DNA of 64,000 nucleotides from an uncultured Flavobacteriales bacterium (GCA_946480085.1 CAMLHZ010000001.1:186001-250000); one strand, 5' to 3'. Counted from the stretch's first letter, positions 44,201 to 53,333 are shown. Made by a program: numbers and translations. Notes: generated from the letters alone by a model not told the origin.

Positions 44201-47200
44201 TTAAGGTAAATTGAAATACTCTGACGCCTTTGATTTATAGTAAGGAGTAAGTACTGGATCCACAGTCTTCAGCATCTCAATTTGACCTAAATTCTGCTTC
44301 TTATACTCATCAAATCTTATAAGGTTACCAGGATTTACATTTTTTCCAGAATTACTTTCTCGCTTCTCCTCAAAGCCTCTTTCACGCATTGCTTTTTCAC
44401 TTTCCAATAGGCGCGTAAGGATGTCTTGTTGACGACGAATCATCTCTGGTGTAAACTTCTTATTGATCAAATCCTTCTCCTGTTTCTCCAGTTCATTGAT
44501 CAACGGATTCAAACCATTCCCTTTACCCTGACCTTCCTTATTCATCTCATTACGCAGTTTCTCCAATTGTTGACGAATTGCTGTTTGCTGTGCAGCCATT
44601 TTAGCAATCTCCTTATTACCTAAACCAGGCATTCCAGAGTTACCATCTCCAGGCTTATCACCTGGTTGCTTACCTCCAGGATTCGGACCCTTCTTCATTT
44701 GTTCCAATTGCTTCTTCAACATTTCTTTCATGTCTTCAGAACCCATCTCCCCAGATCCCTGAGAAGGTTTTCCAGAACCACTTCCTCCAGGATTATCGCA
44801 AGAACCATTTCCTTGTTGCTTGTTCCGAGCTTGTGCCTGTGCCTGCATACTCTCCAGACTTTCATTCAAAATCAAAGCGAGATTGTTATAGCTTGTCATC
44901 ACCAATTGCTGATGCTGATTCAATTTCCACTTGTCATGATTGTCAATATCATCGAGAATAGAAACGAAATTGTTCTTAATACTCTTAAGCTCCGTATCGA
45001 TGTATTGAGCCATTTTTGGCTGTCTCTCAGCTAGCGCAATCAACGAGTCCTCAACTACTCTGGAATCATCAATTAAAGAGCGCTGACGACGTCCTAAACG
45101 ACGGTAACCAGGGTCATTGTTCTTTACCCTAGTGAACGCATTCATATTACTTTCTTCATCGAAACTAAGCACCATCAGGTTCTCCAATAACAACCGTATC
45201 AAGCCCATGTCCTCTTCATTCTGCTTCTTGTTTGACTGTTGCTGCTGATTATTCATCTGCTCCGCCATCTCCTTCATTTTATCGGCAGCCGACTTCTGAC
45301 TTTTATTCGCCTTACTGTTTTTTCCTTCAGATAAATTCTCTTTGGCGTCGTTCATTTCTTTATCGATCGCATCCTCCATTTCTTTAAAGTCACCCATTTC
45401 CATCGGCTTCTTTAATTCGTCGTTGAGCTTCTTCATTTCCTCAACATCCTTCTTCACTTCTTCGAACTTCTTCTTAAGATCTTCCTGCTTTTCAACAGCT
45501 TTTTCCTTCGACAACTTTTCATTCTGAACATCTTCCTTCAGCTTTTCCTGTTCCTCAGATAGCTCCTTCAACTTATCCTCCAACGCGTCAATCTTCTCAT
45601 TCACCTGAAGACGTTTCAACATCTCCATTGTACGATCCATCTGATTCTTTTTCTGTTCAGTGCTTTGTTCTAGCTGCTCAGAACTCTTCTGAAGATTCTC
45701 TTTATCGTTCTTCTTCATCATTTCTTCGAGCTGCTTAAGGAGTTCTTTCAACTCATCATCCATCAACTCTTCCATGAGCTTTTCGATCAATTCCTGCCGT
45801 TCAAGCATCTCCTCACTTTGTTCAGAAAGCTGTTGTTTTTCCTCGTTACTGGATTCCATTGTTTCCTGAATCTCTTTCAGGTCATCCATTAGACTTTGTT
45901 GTTCCTGCTGCAAGTTCTGAATCTGTTCCAAGCTCTTGAAATCATTCTTAGACTTCTCGCTCAAGCTCTTCTTTAACTTTTCTACATCCTTTTGGAAATC
46001 ATCCGTGCGCTTTAAAACATCATCAAGATTCTTCTTCAAATTTTCTTGAGTTTCCTCTCGTTTATCATTCAACTCAGATAGGGTAGGAACCTCATATTTA
46101 AACGTAGTAGAATTCGAAGACTTGCTTCCATTCACACCGTCATTATCACTTACTCTGAAATAATAGAACAAGTCATCTTCCAATTTCAATTCTTCACGTG
46201 AGAAATCCACTGTGAAAAAGAACTGATCATTAATTCCAGAAACCTTCTTCACAGGAATAGAATGCTGAATTTCCTTTCCGTCTTTGCGTTTAATCTTATA
46301 AATGAACGTCAACGAGCGAAGACCATAATCATCGCTGATAACGCCTGAGAAACTTCTAATAGTTGATTTCACGCTATCCACATTCTCATTTACAACAATC
46401 AATGGAAATGCATCCTTCACAACATCCAGAACCAACGCGCTAGAATCTACTTTTCCAGTAAAACGGTTAGACATTTTAAAACGCAGCGTTCCGGAATTCT
46501 TATAAACTTCTTCCCACTTCAATTCCTCACCATCAAAACTTCTCGATTTTCCTAACCATAAAGCTTTAACATTCTTCGTGTTTTTCGTTCTGATCTGCCA
46601 TTTTACCAGAGTTCCTTCCGGCATTTCAACACTCGCAACATTCGAGACTTCCTGAGATTTGCGGTTCAAATACTTAGGATAAATAAGCGTTGCTTTCACG
46701 TTACCCATGCTCGATTTTCCTATCACACCAATATCGAAAGCATTAGAAGAAAAGCCTTCACTCTCGAAATGGAAGTTCAGGTCCTGACGAAGGTTATCAA
46801 ACACAAACTCCATCTCATTCTTTCTAACACGCTTCATTAAATACTTACCACGCGACGAAACAACAAAGCACTTCTCTGGAACATAAAGTCCATCGATCTT
46901 AACTCGAACTGTCACATTCTCTCCTTCATTAACTGCTTTCTTGCTACTAACAAGTTTGAACGTAAACGGAGCTTCCTGCGCCTTCGAATAGTTAATAACG
47001 TTTGATGATCCATCCACAATCCAACGAGGAGCCAACACGCACACAGATACGAATAACAATATTATTGGAATTCCAAACTTGAGGTACTTCTTTAACTCAT
47101 CCTGTCGAACAGCATCCACAAAAGGAACTACCGTCAATTCTTGAGAACGCTGTGAAACACTGGCAGCCAAAAGTTCATAAGAACGATCGTTCTCATTCAA

Positions 47201-47551
47201 CATACTATTCAACTGAAGCGTATTCAACAATCTATCAGAAACATTCGGAAAGAACTTACCAATAATAACAGCTGCCTGCTCCCGGCCAATTCTCTTTCCA
47301 AATTCAAACAACCTTAATAAGGGAATTGCACAAAAGCGAATAATCAAGTATCCATTTCCCAGAATAAAAGCAAAAAACAGAATTCCACGAACGAGGCTAT
47401 TAAAACGACCGAAATATTCTACGGTAGCAAAAATCAGCCATGACGCAAAAAGAAATGAAGTCCAAAAGACAAGACCCTTCCATAACTCATTCTTGTAATA
47501 TTTACGAATGAATGAATCTATTTGAAGTAAAAGATTATCGAGCGCCGACAT
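44201..47551 (-). CDS. DUF4175 family large membrane-anchored coiled-coil protein
   Basis: A 1116-residue protein with two or three transmembrane helices in the first 180 residues. A beta-rich extracytoplasmic region (about 190-480) follows. A very long Glu/Lys/Gln-rich coiled coil runs from about 490 to 780, and after it come a helical domain (LIALAERQPKMAQYIDTELK) and a Gly/Asn/Pro-rich stretch. This is the layout of DUF4175, conserved in Bacteroidota just upstream of the RsbW-like/ybeY/mnmG genes. Its function is unknown; a structural or envelope role is plausible. It is the first gene of the leftward operon. A TAACTTAG box (one mismatch) lies upstream at 47574-47581. Confidence 0.85.
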   Translation of the reverse strand: MSALDNLLLQIDSFIRKYYKNELWKGLVFWTSFLFASWLIFATVEYFGRFNSLVRGILFFAFILGNGYLIIRFCAIPLLRLFEFGKRIGREQAAVIIGKFFPNVSDRLLNTLQLNSMLNENDRSYELLAASVSQRSQELTVVPFVDAVRQDELKKYLKFGIPIILLFVSVCVLAPRWIVDGSSNVINYSKAQEAPFTFKLVSSKKAVNEGENVTVRVKIDGLYVPEKCFVVSSRGKYLMKRVRKNEMEFVFDNLRQDLNFHFESEGFSSNAFDIGVIGKSSMGNVKATLIYPKYLNRKSQEVSNVASVEMPEGTLVKWQIRTKNTKNVKALWLGKSRSFDGEELKWEEVYKNSGTLRFKMSNRFTGKVDSSALVLDVVKDAFPLIVVNENVDSVKSTIRSFSGVISDDYGLRSLTFIYKIKRKDGKEIQHSIPVKKVSGINDQFFFTVDFSREELKLEDDLFYYFRVSDNDGVNGSKSSNSTTFKYEVPTLSELNDKREETQENLKKNLDDVLKRTDDFQKDVEKLKKSLSEKSKNDFKSLEQIQNLQQEQQSLMDDLKEIQETMESSNEEKQQLSEQSEEMLERQELIEKLMEELMDDELKELLKQLEEMMKKNDKENLQKSSEQLEQSTEQKKNQMDRTMEMLKRLQVNEKIDALEDKLKELSEEQEKLKEDVQNEKLSKEKAVEKQEDLKKKFEEVKKDVEEMKKLNDELKKPMEMGDFKEMEDAIDKEMNDAKENLSEGKNSKANKSQKSAADKMKEMAEQMNNQQQQSNKKQNEEDMGLIRLLLENLMVLSFDEESNMNAFTRVKNNDPGYRRLGRRQRSLIDDSRVVEDSLIALAERQPKMAQYIDTELKSIKNNFVSILDDIDNHDKWKLNQHQQLVMTSYNNLALILNESLESMQAQAQARNKQQGNGSCDNPGGSGSGKPSQGSGEMGSEDMKEMLKKQLEQMKKGPNPGGKQPGDKPGDGNSGMPGLGNKEIAKMAAQQTAIRQQLEKLRNEMNKEGQGKGNGLNPLINELEKQEKDLINKKFTPEMIRRQQDILTRLLESEKAMRERGFEEKRESNSGKNVNPGNLIRFDEYKKQNLGQIEMLKTVDPVLTPYYKSKASEYFNLP

Positions 47552-47681
47552 GATTTAGAATTGTATTAACACACTAAGTTATGAAAGTGGTTATACAACT
47601 ACATCACAAAATGGTTGAACACATTGTTAACAAGGCTTAAAAAACAGCAGAGGTCAACCAAACAGACAGCAGTGAAATGAT

Positions 47682-47689
47682 TAACTTTG
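47682..47689 (+). promoter_or_regulatory. -7 promoter box for gltX
   Basis: TAACTTTG, exact match to TAnnTTTG, 16 bases before the gltX ATG. Confidence 0.6.
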
Positions 47690-47705
47690 CACAAAATTTG
47701 AATTC

Positions 47706-49217
47706 ATGGATAACAACACCGTTAGAGTACGATTCGCACCATCACCAACCGGACCATTACATATGGGAGGAGTTCGTACTGCATTATACAATTACTTATT
47801 CGCAAAGAACAATAACGGTACTTTCATTATTAGAATCGAAGACACCGACCAAACTCGTTTTGTTCCAGGTGCACAAGAATACATTCTCGACTCGTTAAAA
47901 TGGTGTGGAATAATCCCTGACGAAGGTCCGGGAATTGGAGGTGAATACGGACCATATGTTCAAAGTGAACGTAAACACCTTTATGCACCATATGCTCAAC
48001 AATTGGTTGATACAGATAAAGCTTATTACGCATTTGATACTCCGGAAGAACTGGAAGATGTTCGTGAAAAAGCAAAACAAATGGGAATGCCAAATTGGCA
48101 ATACAACAGCGTTACACGTGTATCATTGAAGAACTCATTGACGCTTTCAGCTGAAGAAGTAGCAAAACGTCTGGAAGCAGGTGAACCATATGTTATTCGT
48201 ATGAAAATGCCTCGTAATCAAGATGTTAGATTAGAAGATACCATTAGAGGATGGGTAGTTGTGAATACCAACAATCTGGATGACAAAGTATTATACAAGA
48301 GCGACGGAATGCCAACATATCATCTTGCTAATATCGTTGATGATCATTTAATGAAGATCACACATGTAATCCGTGGTGAGGAATGGTTACCATCTGCACC
48401 TTTACATGTTCTGCTTTACGATGCATTTGGTTGGAAAGCTCCGGAATTCGCTCATCTACCATTATTACTTCGTCCTGATGGAAATGGAAAACTATCTAAG
48501 CGTGATGGCGACCGATTAGGTTTCCCGGTTTTCCCTGCCAACTGGACAACTGCCGAAGGAGAACTATATTCAGGATATAGAGAAAACGGATACTTCTCAG
48601 GAGCATTCGTAAACATGCTAGCATTCTTAGGTTGGAACCCGGGAACTACTCAAGAGATCTTTAGTATGGAACAATTGATTGAGGCATTTACTTTGGACAG
48701 AGTAGGAAAAGCAGGAGCAAAATTTGATCCGGATAAGACACGTTGGTTCCAACAACAATACCTGAAGAACACAAGCAACGAAGAATTGGCTCGTTTACTT
48801 AAGGCTGAATTCAACCTGACGGAATCTGACGATAAGATCATTGCTTTCTGCTCATTGATGAAAGAACGTGCTGTATTTGTAAAGGATTTGATGAGTGAAG
48901 GAAGATATCTTTTGGAAACACCAACTACTTATGATGAAGGAACTGTTTCTAAGAAGTGGAAGCCAGAATCTAATGCATTAATGACGGAATGGAAAAACAA
49001 ACTTGCAGGTTTGAGTTCATTCAATGCTGCAGAAGTTGAAACAACATTTAAAGCATTCCTGGAAGAGAAACAATTGGGAATTGGTGCCGTTCTACCTTTA
49101 TTTAGATTGCTCGTAACAGGAGTAGGCATGGGACCATCTATGTTCGAAATTGCTCAGTATCTAGGAAAAGAAGAATGTATTTCAAGAATGGAAACAGGTT
49201 TAGCTAAGCTTTCATGA
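47706..49217 (+). CDS. gltX: Glutamyl-tRNA synthetase
   Basis: A 503-residue class I synthetase that charges tRNA-Glu. The HIGH-type motif is in RFAPSPTGPLHMGGVRTALYNYL near the start. The KMSKS-type loop is KLSKRDG (Lys262-Arg266). WRGEEW-type residues (VIRGEEWLPSAPLHVLLY) are present, and the C-terminal anticodon-binding domain is complete. The ATG at 47706 lies close to a strong promoter box. The stop overlaps the folB start by 4 bases. Confidence 0.95.
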   Translation: MDNNTVRVRFAPSPTGPLHMGGVRTALYNYLFAKNNNGTFIIRIEDTDQTRFVPGAQEYILDSLKWCGIIPDEGPGIGGEYGPYVQSERKHLYAPYAQQLVDTDKAYYAFDTPEELEDVREKAKQMGMPNWQYNSVTRVSLKNSLTLSAEEVAKRLEAGEPYVIRMKMPRNQDVRLEDTIRGWVVVNTNNLDDKVLYKSDGMPTYHLANIVDDHLMKITHVIRGEEWLPSAPLHVLLYDAFGWKAPEFAHLPLLLRPDGNGKLSKRDGDRLGFPVFPANWTTAEGELYSGYRENGYFSGAFVNMLAFLGWNPGTTQEIFSMEQLIEAFTLDRVGKAGAKFDPDKTRWFQQQYLKNTSNEELARLLKAEFNLTESDDKIIAFCSLMKERAVFVKDLMSEGRYLLETPTTYDEGTVSKKWKPESNALMTEWKNKLAGLSSFNAAEVETTFKAFLEEKQLGIGAVLPLFRLLVTGVGMGPSMFEIAQYLGKEECISRMETGLAKLS

Positions 49218-49579
49218 AACATACAATAGAGGTCAACAATATTAAACTATATGGTTATCATGGCTGCCTTGATGAAGAAGCTTTGATAGGTCAGAATTAT
49301 TCTGTTGACATTGCTATTTGTTTTGATTTTACTGAGGCCGCATTGGAAGATGATTTAAACAAAACGATAAGTTACGTAGATCTAAATCTGATTGCTGCAG
49401 AAGAAATGTCAGTAAGAGCAAAGCTCATCGAAACCGTTGGTTTGAGAATTCTAAACAGAATTAAAGCGTTGAATTCGAGCATAAAAGGAATAAAAGTAAA
49501 GGTGATCAAACATTGTCCACCAATTAACGGAGATGTTGAAAACACAGCTATTATTCTAGAAGATGGAACGTGGGACTAG
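49214..49579 (+). CDS. folB: Dihydroneopterin aldolase
   Basis: A 121-residue folate-pathway enzyme that cleaves dihydroneopterin to 6-hydroxymethyl-dihydropterin and glycolaldehyde. Family blocks are VNNIKLYGYHGCLDEEALIGQNYSVDI, ISYVDLNLIA and the C-terminal VKVIKHCPPINGDVENTAIILE, with the conserved Tyr and Lys residues. Translational coupling to gltX through an ATGA overlap is clear. The tRNA-Cys gene follows after about 50 bases. Confidence 0.92.
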   Translation: MKHTIEVNNIKLYGYHGCLDEEALIGQNYSVDIAICFDFTEAALEDDLNKTISYVDLNLIAAEEMSVRAKLIETVGLRILNRIKALNSSIKGIKVKVIKHCPPINGDVENTAIILEDGTWD

Positions 49580-49598
49580 AATAAATGAAATAAATACT

Positions 49599-49606
49599 TA
49601 TTTTTG
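49599..49606 (+). promoter_or_regulatory. -7 promoter box for tRNA-Cys
   Basis: TATTTTTG, exact TAnnTTTG match, 22 bases before the mature tRNA 5' end. Confidence 0.5.
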
Positions 49607-49627
49607 TCGCCGAACAATGTTCAAAAC

Positions 49628-49698
49628 GGTCTCGTGGCCGAGCGGTTAGGCACCGGTCTGCAAAACCGTCTACTCCGGTTCGAATCCGGACGAGACCT
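49628..49698 (+). tRNA. tRNA-Cys (GCA)
   Basis: A 71-base cloverleaf. The acceptor GGTCTCG pairs perfectly with CGAGACC, discriminator T. The D arm is GCC/GGC with GG in the loop. The anticodon loop CTGCAAA has anticodon GCA; the anticodon stem has one C-T mismatch at its base. The T arm is TCCGG-TTCGAAT-CCGGA. CCA is not encoded. It is followed by a rho-independent terminator. Confidence 0.95.
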
Positions 49699-49703
49699 CT
49701 CAA

Positions 49704-49731
49704 AACCTCAGTAGAAATACTGGGGTTTTTT
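49704..49731 (+). terminator. Terminator after tRNA-Cys
   Basis: A 10-bp stem AACCTCAGTA / TACTGGGGTT closed by GAAA, followed by six T. Confidence 0.85.
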
Positions 49732-49764
49732 GTTTTCATATATTTCCATTTTCATATAAACAAA

Positions 49765-49790
49765 TAGGGATCCGCCGCGGCGGATCCCTA
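49765..49790. repeat. 26-bp perfect palindrome, TAGGG...CCCTA type
   Basis: Left half TAGGGATCCGCCG, right half its exact reverse complement, no spacer. It shares ends with the palindrome at 510-537 and lies between the tRNA terminator and the end of the leftward response-regulator gene, where it may act in termination. Confidence 0.8.
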
Positions 49791-49811
49791 CCATATATTC
49801 AAATAAAATAA

Positions 49812-50573
49812 TTATAACGTCTTAATACGATTCGTCAAGTCATCACGATAAGACCCACCAATTGGAATCAACTTTCTATCGTTCTCTAATAAAAGATTCG
49901 GGAAGTCGATAGAAGCGATTTTATCCAGGCGAACAATGAATGAACGGTGTACACGAATAAACTGATCTCCTCCCAATTTCGACTCAATGTCTTTCATTGT
50001 GGAGTGAATTGTATAACGTGAATCACTTGTATTGATCACAACATAATCCTTCAATGCTTCAATGAAGAAAATATCTGCTGTGTTTAGTTTTACCAATTTG
50101 CTGTTTGACTTCACGAAAATGAAATCCAACGAAGTTTCTTTTTCTTTATTCTCTACAATCTGGAACAACATATCACGCTCACGTTCAATTGCTTGTTCCT
50201 TCTTGTGTTTATAAAGTGCCATTTCAATTGATGTGTGAAGATCAATTTCTTTGAAAGGCTTCAAGATATAACCGTACGGTTCTGTTACTTTCGCTTTCGC
50301 AAGAGTAGCTTCATCTGCATATGCAGTTAGATAAATAACAGGAATAGAAAATTGAGACTTAACGATTTCGGCAGTTTCAATACCGTTCATTTCGCCCTTC
50401 AACATAATATCCATTAACACGATGTCAGGAGTTCCCTCAGCCAAAAGTTCCAATGCTTTCTCGCCAGAAGGTGCAGCACCAATAACGTGATAACCAAGTT
50501 TTTTTAAGCTCGATTGTATATCCTTAGAAACGATGAATTCATCCTCTACGACCAATACATTTGCTTTTACCAT
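49812..50573 (-). CDS. LytTR-family response regulator
   Basis: A 253-residue two-component regulator. The receiver domain has VVEDEF with the acidic pocket, phospho-acceptor Asp55 in LMDIML, the Thr/Ala switch in YLTAYAD and Lys in YILKPF. After a short coiled coil follows a LytTR DNA-binding domain (about 150-253: FIFVKSNSKLVKLNTADIFFIEALKDYVVI ...). No histidine kinase is adjacent, so it is an orphan regulator here. I start at the ATG at 50571-50573, because the promoter box at 50595-50602 covers the upstream alternative TTG. Confidence 0.88.
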   Translation of the reverse strand: MVKANVLVVEDEFIVSKDIQSSLKKLGYHVIGAAPSGEKALELLAEGTPDIVLMDIMLKGEMNGIETAEIVKSQFSIPVIYLTAYADEATLAKAKVTEPYGYILKPFKEIDLHTSIEMALYKHKKEQAIERERDMLFQIVENKEKETSLDFIFVKSNSKLVKLNTADIFFIEALKDYVVINTSDSRYTIHSTMKDIESKLGGDQFIRVHRSFIVRLDKIASIDFPNLLLENDRKLIPIGGSYRDDLTNRIKTL

Positions 50574-51214
50574 TCCCTGTTTTTGCTTAAGTTTCAAAAG
50601 TAGTAAAAATCCCTATCAACTAGACTGTAGTTAAGATTAAAAGTGAATTTCCTACGATTAGTTATCCTAAAGTAGTTCTTACAATTCATATTTGCAAGCA
50701 TTTACGGTATCCAAACTTTTTCTATATAATAAGAATAAAGAATATATAATTTATTAATCTATTTACTACTATTATATAGGCTGTTGAAATGTGTAGAACT
50801 AAAAATGGAATTTCTTGTTTTTGTTGCTTATCACAGTTTGGATATGGTTTGTTAACATGTTATTCATTTATAAAACATCATGTAATCAATACTTTGCTGT
50901 GATATTAACAAAAAAGCTATTTATGTGAACTGCGTATAACTTTTATGTTTTCTCGTTAACATTTCAGGTCCATTTACCGTGTATAAACTTGTATAATTGA
51001 TTTGCTTTTACACATTGTCAATCCAAAGTTTTTGACATATAGAACAGAATATTGAATCCTGCAAGCTTTCTTTTTCAGAAGTAATGAACAGCTATTAACA
51101 ATCTCGTCGGATATTACGTTCACAAGTAAAAATCAACATCCCTTGTTTTTCAATGCATTACGAAATTTACTTTTTTATGATTGTCAACTGTTTGTTCCTT
51201 TTGTTGATAAGCTC
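50574..51214. other. AT-rich intergenic region, no gene seen
   Basis: The divergent gap of 666 bases between the response regulator and rpiB is the longest unexplained gap besides the 62-kb RNA leader. It is very AT-rich and contains four TTAACA words (near 50851, 50907, 50958 and 51093) and several GTATAA words. I found no open reading frame, tRNA or clear hairpin, and no good DnaA-box cluster. Only the flanking promoters are evident. Confidence 0.5.
50595..50602 (-). promoter_or_regulatory. -7 promoter box for the LytTR regulator
   Basis: TACTTTTG on the minus strand, exact TAnnTTTG match, 22 bases upstream of the chosen ATG. Confidence 0.55.
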
Positions 51215-51222
51215 TAACTTTG
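51215..51222 (+). promoter_or_regulatory. -7 promoter box for rpiB, with -33 TTTG
   Basis: TAACTTTG, exact match, 17 bases before the ATG. TTTG at 51191-51194 lies 20 bases further upstream, giving a complete Bacteroidota promoter. Confidence 0.7.
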
Positions 51223-51239
51223 ATTCATACAAGTAAGTT

Positions 51240-51677
51240 ATGAGCAAATTAGTACCAATTGGGGCAGATCATGCCGGATTCTCTTTAAAGGAAGAAGTAA
51301 AGAAACACTTAATTTCATTGGGTTACGAACCAGATGATAAAGGCTGTTACAGTGAAGAAAGCATTGACTATGCTGATTATGGTCACCCGGTTGCGTCTGC
51401 CGTTGAAGCAAATGAAGGAGTGAAAGGTATTGTTATTTGTGGAAGCGGAAACGGTATTAATATGACTGTGAATAAACATCAGGGAATTCGTGGAGCATTG
51501 TGTTGGAAGAAAGAAATAGCACAACTGGCGCGTGAACATAATGATGCAAATATATTAACACTTCCAGCTCGATTTATTTCTACAGAAGAAGCATTGGAAA
51601 TGGTGACTATTTTCTTCAATACTGCTTTTGAAGGCGGAAGACATAAAACACGTATTGATAAAATTCCTTGTGCCTAA
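51240..51677 (+). CDS. rpiB: Ribose-5-phosphate isomerase B
   Basis: A 145-residue enzyme interconverting ribose 5-phosphate and ribulose 5-phosphate in the pentose phosphate pathway. It begins with IGADHAGFSLKEEVKKHL and has ESIDYADYGHPVA, the active-site GIVICGSGNGINMTVNKHQGIRGALCW and the phosphate-binding ARFIS. The conserved Cys (ICGSG) is present, as in RpiB. It follows a complete promoter. An M28 peptidase gene lies 72 bases downstream after a word-repeat island. Confidence 0.94.
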   Translation: MSKLVPIGADHAGFSLKEEVKKHLISLGYEPDDKGCYSEESIDYADYGHPVASAVEANEGVKGIVICGSGNGINMTVNKHQGIRGALCWKKEIAQLAREHNDANILTLPARFISTEEALEMVTIFFNTAFEGGRHKTRIDKIPCA

Positions 51678-51680
51678 ACA

Positions 51681-51747
51681 AGTTTAATATGTTCAAAGAG
51701 TTCAAAAGATTAAACACTTGAATTCTTTGAACCCTTTTGATCTTTTT
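51681..51747. repeat. Word-repeat island, TTCAAA family
   Basis: GTTCAAAGAGTTCAAAAGAT on the left and the complementary ATTCTTTGAACCCTTTTGATC on the right form an imperfect hairpin. The same vocabulary appears at 1813-1932. Confidence 0.6.
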
Positions 51748-51749
51748 CT

Positions 51750-53228
51750 ATGAAACTTCTCTCTTCTATTTTATTAAGTTGTGTTGGAACGTTGAGTTTT
51801 GCGCAGGATAGTGTTGATTGGTCGAAACTTTCGGCAAAGAAAATCGACACAACAGATTTGAAAGCACATCTTATGGTGTTGGCTTCCGATGCTTATGAAG
51901 GAAGAGAAACCGGAAAAAATGGTCAGCGAATGGCAGCAACTTACATTGAAAAACGTTTCAAGGAGTTGGGTTGCGCAATGGCTCCAGGAATGACAAGCTA
52001 TCAACAATATTTCGATGTTATTGAAACTACACCAGGTGGATCTCTAACATTTGGCAAAGCGATTCTGAATTTCCGCACCGACTTTATATATATGGGTGCG
52101 AAGTCACATGTGAGTTTGGCGAATGTGGAAATGTATACTAAGGATGCACTTTTATTAAAGAAGGACCAGAAGGATTATGCTATCGTGCACAAACTGGAAG
52201 GACTTGGTGTTCGGGAAGAAGTTACCAAACTGAAGAAGGATGCTCCTCAAGGCTTGAAAGCAATTGTTCTATTGGTGGAGGATTACGAAACCATGTACGA
52301 ATATCTTGAACATTACACCACGAATAAAACCATGCGGTTGGCAGATCAGAAAATGCAAGCCGAAACTCCAGTGATCATAGTTCGTTCAAGTTCGGTTTCT
52401 GCACAGGTACCAAAACGCTTTTTAGGATTAATTTCCGCGAAAAAAAACAAGAAATCGCGAAAATTGATACCTGTATCCACTTTAGGAGCAGACCTGAACA
52501 CGAACGAGCAGAAACTGACCAGCTCAAACGTATTGGCTTATATAGAGGGTTCTGACCCTAAATTGAAGCATGAAGTTTTGGTAATAACCGCCCATTACGA
52601 TCATATCGGTATTGATAATGGAGTGGTGTTTAACGGAGCAGATGATGACGGAACAGGTACGGTTGCACTTTTGGAATTGGCCGAAGCTTATATGGATGCC
52701 AAAAATTCCGGATATGGAACAAAGCGATCAGTATTGATAATGACAGTATCTGGAGAAGAAAAAGGATTACTTGGTTCTTCTTATTATACATCACATCCGA
52801 TTATTCCTTTGGAAAATACCATTGCTGACTTGAACATTGATATGATTGGTCGTTACGATATTGCACATGAAGCCGACATGGTTTTGGGCAAAGAATACAT
52901 TTATGTTATTGGTTCAAATATGCTGAGTGATGACTTACACAATGCAAACGAATTAGCAAATAAGAAGCATACACATCTGAATCTGGATTACAAGTTCAAC
53001 AGCTTAACGGACCCCAATCAGTTCTATTTTCGCTCAGATCATTACAATTTTGCGAAAAACGGCATTCCGTCTATCTTTTACTTCAGCGGAGTTCATGAAG
53101 ATTATCATCAACCAACAGACGATGTGGAGAAGATCAACTTCCTGAAAACTGAAACCGTTGCGCGATTGGTTTTCTATACAGGTTGGGAATTATTGAATGC
53201 AGTTTCGCGTCCGGTAGTGAATCACTAA
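51750..53228 (+). CDS. Secreted M28-family zinc peptidase
   Basis: A 492-residue protein with a signal peptide (KLLSSILLSCVGTLSFAQ). An N-terminal region contains LMVLASDAYEGRETGKNGQRMAATYIEKRF, the usual start of M28 aminopeptidases, with an inserted PA-like domain at about 120-260. The metallopeptidase core has zinc ligands in TAHYDHIG (His), GADDDGTGT (Asp), SGEEKGLLGS (catalytic and ligand Glu), NIDMIGR (Asp) and HEDYHQPTDD (His). All expected ligands are visible, so it is probably an active aminopeptidase in the periplasm or outside. No T9SS tail is seen. Confidence 0.9.
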   Translation: MKLLSSILLSCVGTLSFAQDSVDWSKLSAKKIDTTDLKAHLMVLASDAYEGRETGKNGQRMAATYIEKRFKELGCAMAPGMTSYQQYFDVIETTPGGSLTFGKAILNFRTDFIYMGAKSHVSLANVEMYTKDALLLKKDQKDYAIVHKLEGLGVREEVTKLKKDAPQGLKAIVLLVEDYETMYEYLEHYTTNKTMRLADQKMQAETPVIIVRSSSVSAQVPKRFLGLISAKKNKKSRKLIPVSTLGADLNTNEQKLTSSNVLAYIEGSDPKLKHEVLVITAHYDHIGIDNGVVFNGADDDGTGTVALLELAEAYMDAKNSGYGTKRSVLIMTVSGEEKGLLGSSYYTSHPIIPLENTIADLNIDMIGRYDIAHEADMVLGKEYIYVIGSNMLSDDLHNANELANKKHTHLNLDYKFNSLTDPNQFYFRSDHYNFAKNGIPSIFYFSGVHEDYHQPTDDVEKINFLKTETVARLVFYTGWELLNAVSRPVVNH

Positions 53229-53327
53229 ACAATGTCCTTTTCGATACATTTCGCATGTGTCAATTCGAGTGTCAGCTTTCAGCTGATGTATCGAGAATAA
53301 CATGCGAAACACTCAAAGTGACATTGT
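53229..53327. repeat. Interleaved inverted repeats between convergent genes
   Basis: Four pairs of complementary segments: ACAATGTC/GACATTGT (outer), TCGATACAT/ATGTATCGA, TTTCGCATG/CATGCGAAA and GAGTGT/ACACTC, plus a CAGC/GCTG hairpin in the middle. The inner segments follow one another in the same order on both sides, so their pairings cross rather than nest. It sits between the M28 and TlpA-like genes and probably serves as a bidirectional end. Confidence 0.55.
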
Positions 53328-53333
53328 TGTGTT

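Noticed and set aside
50574..51214. Possible replication origin
   Set aside because: I found no cluster of TTATnCACA boxes and dnaA is not in the window; AT-richness and nearby parS alone are not enough.
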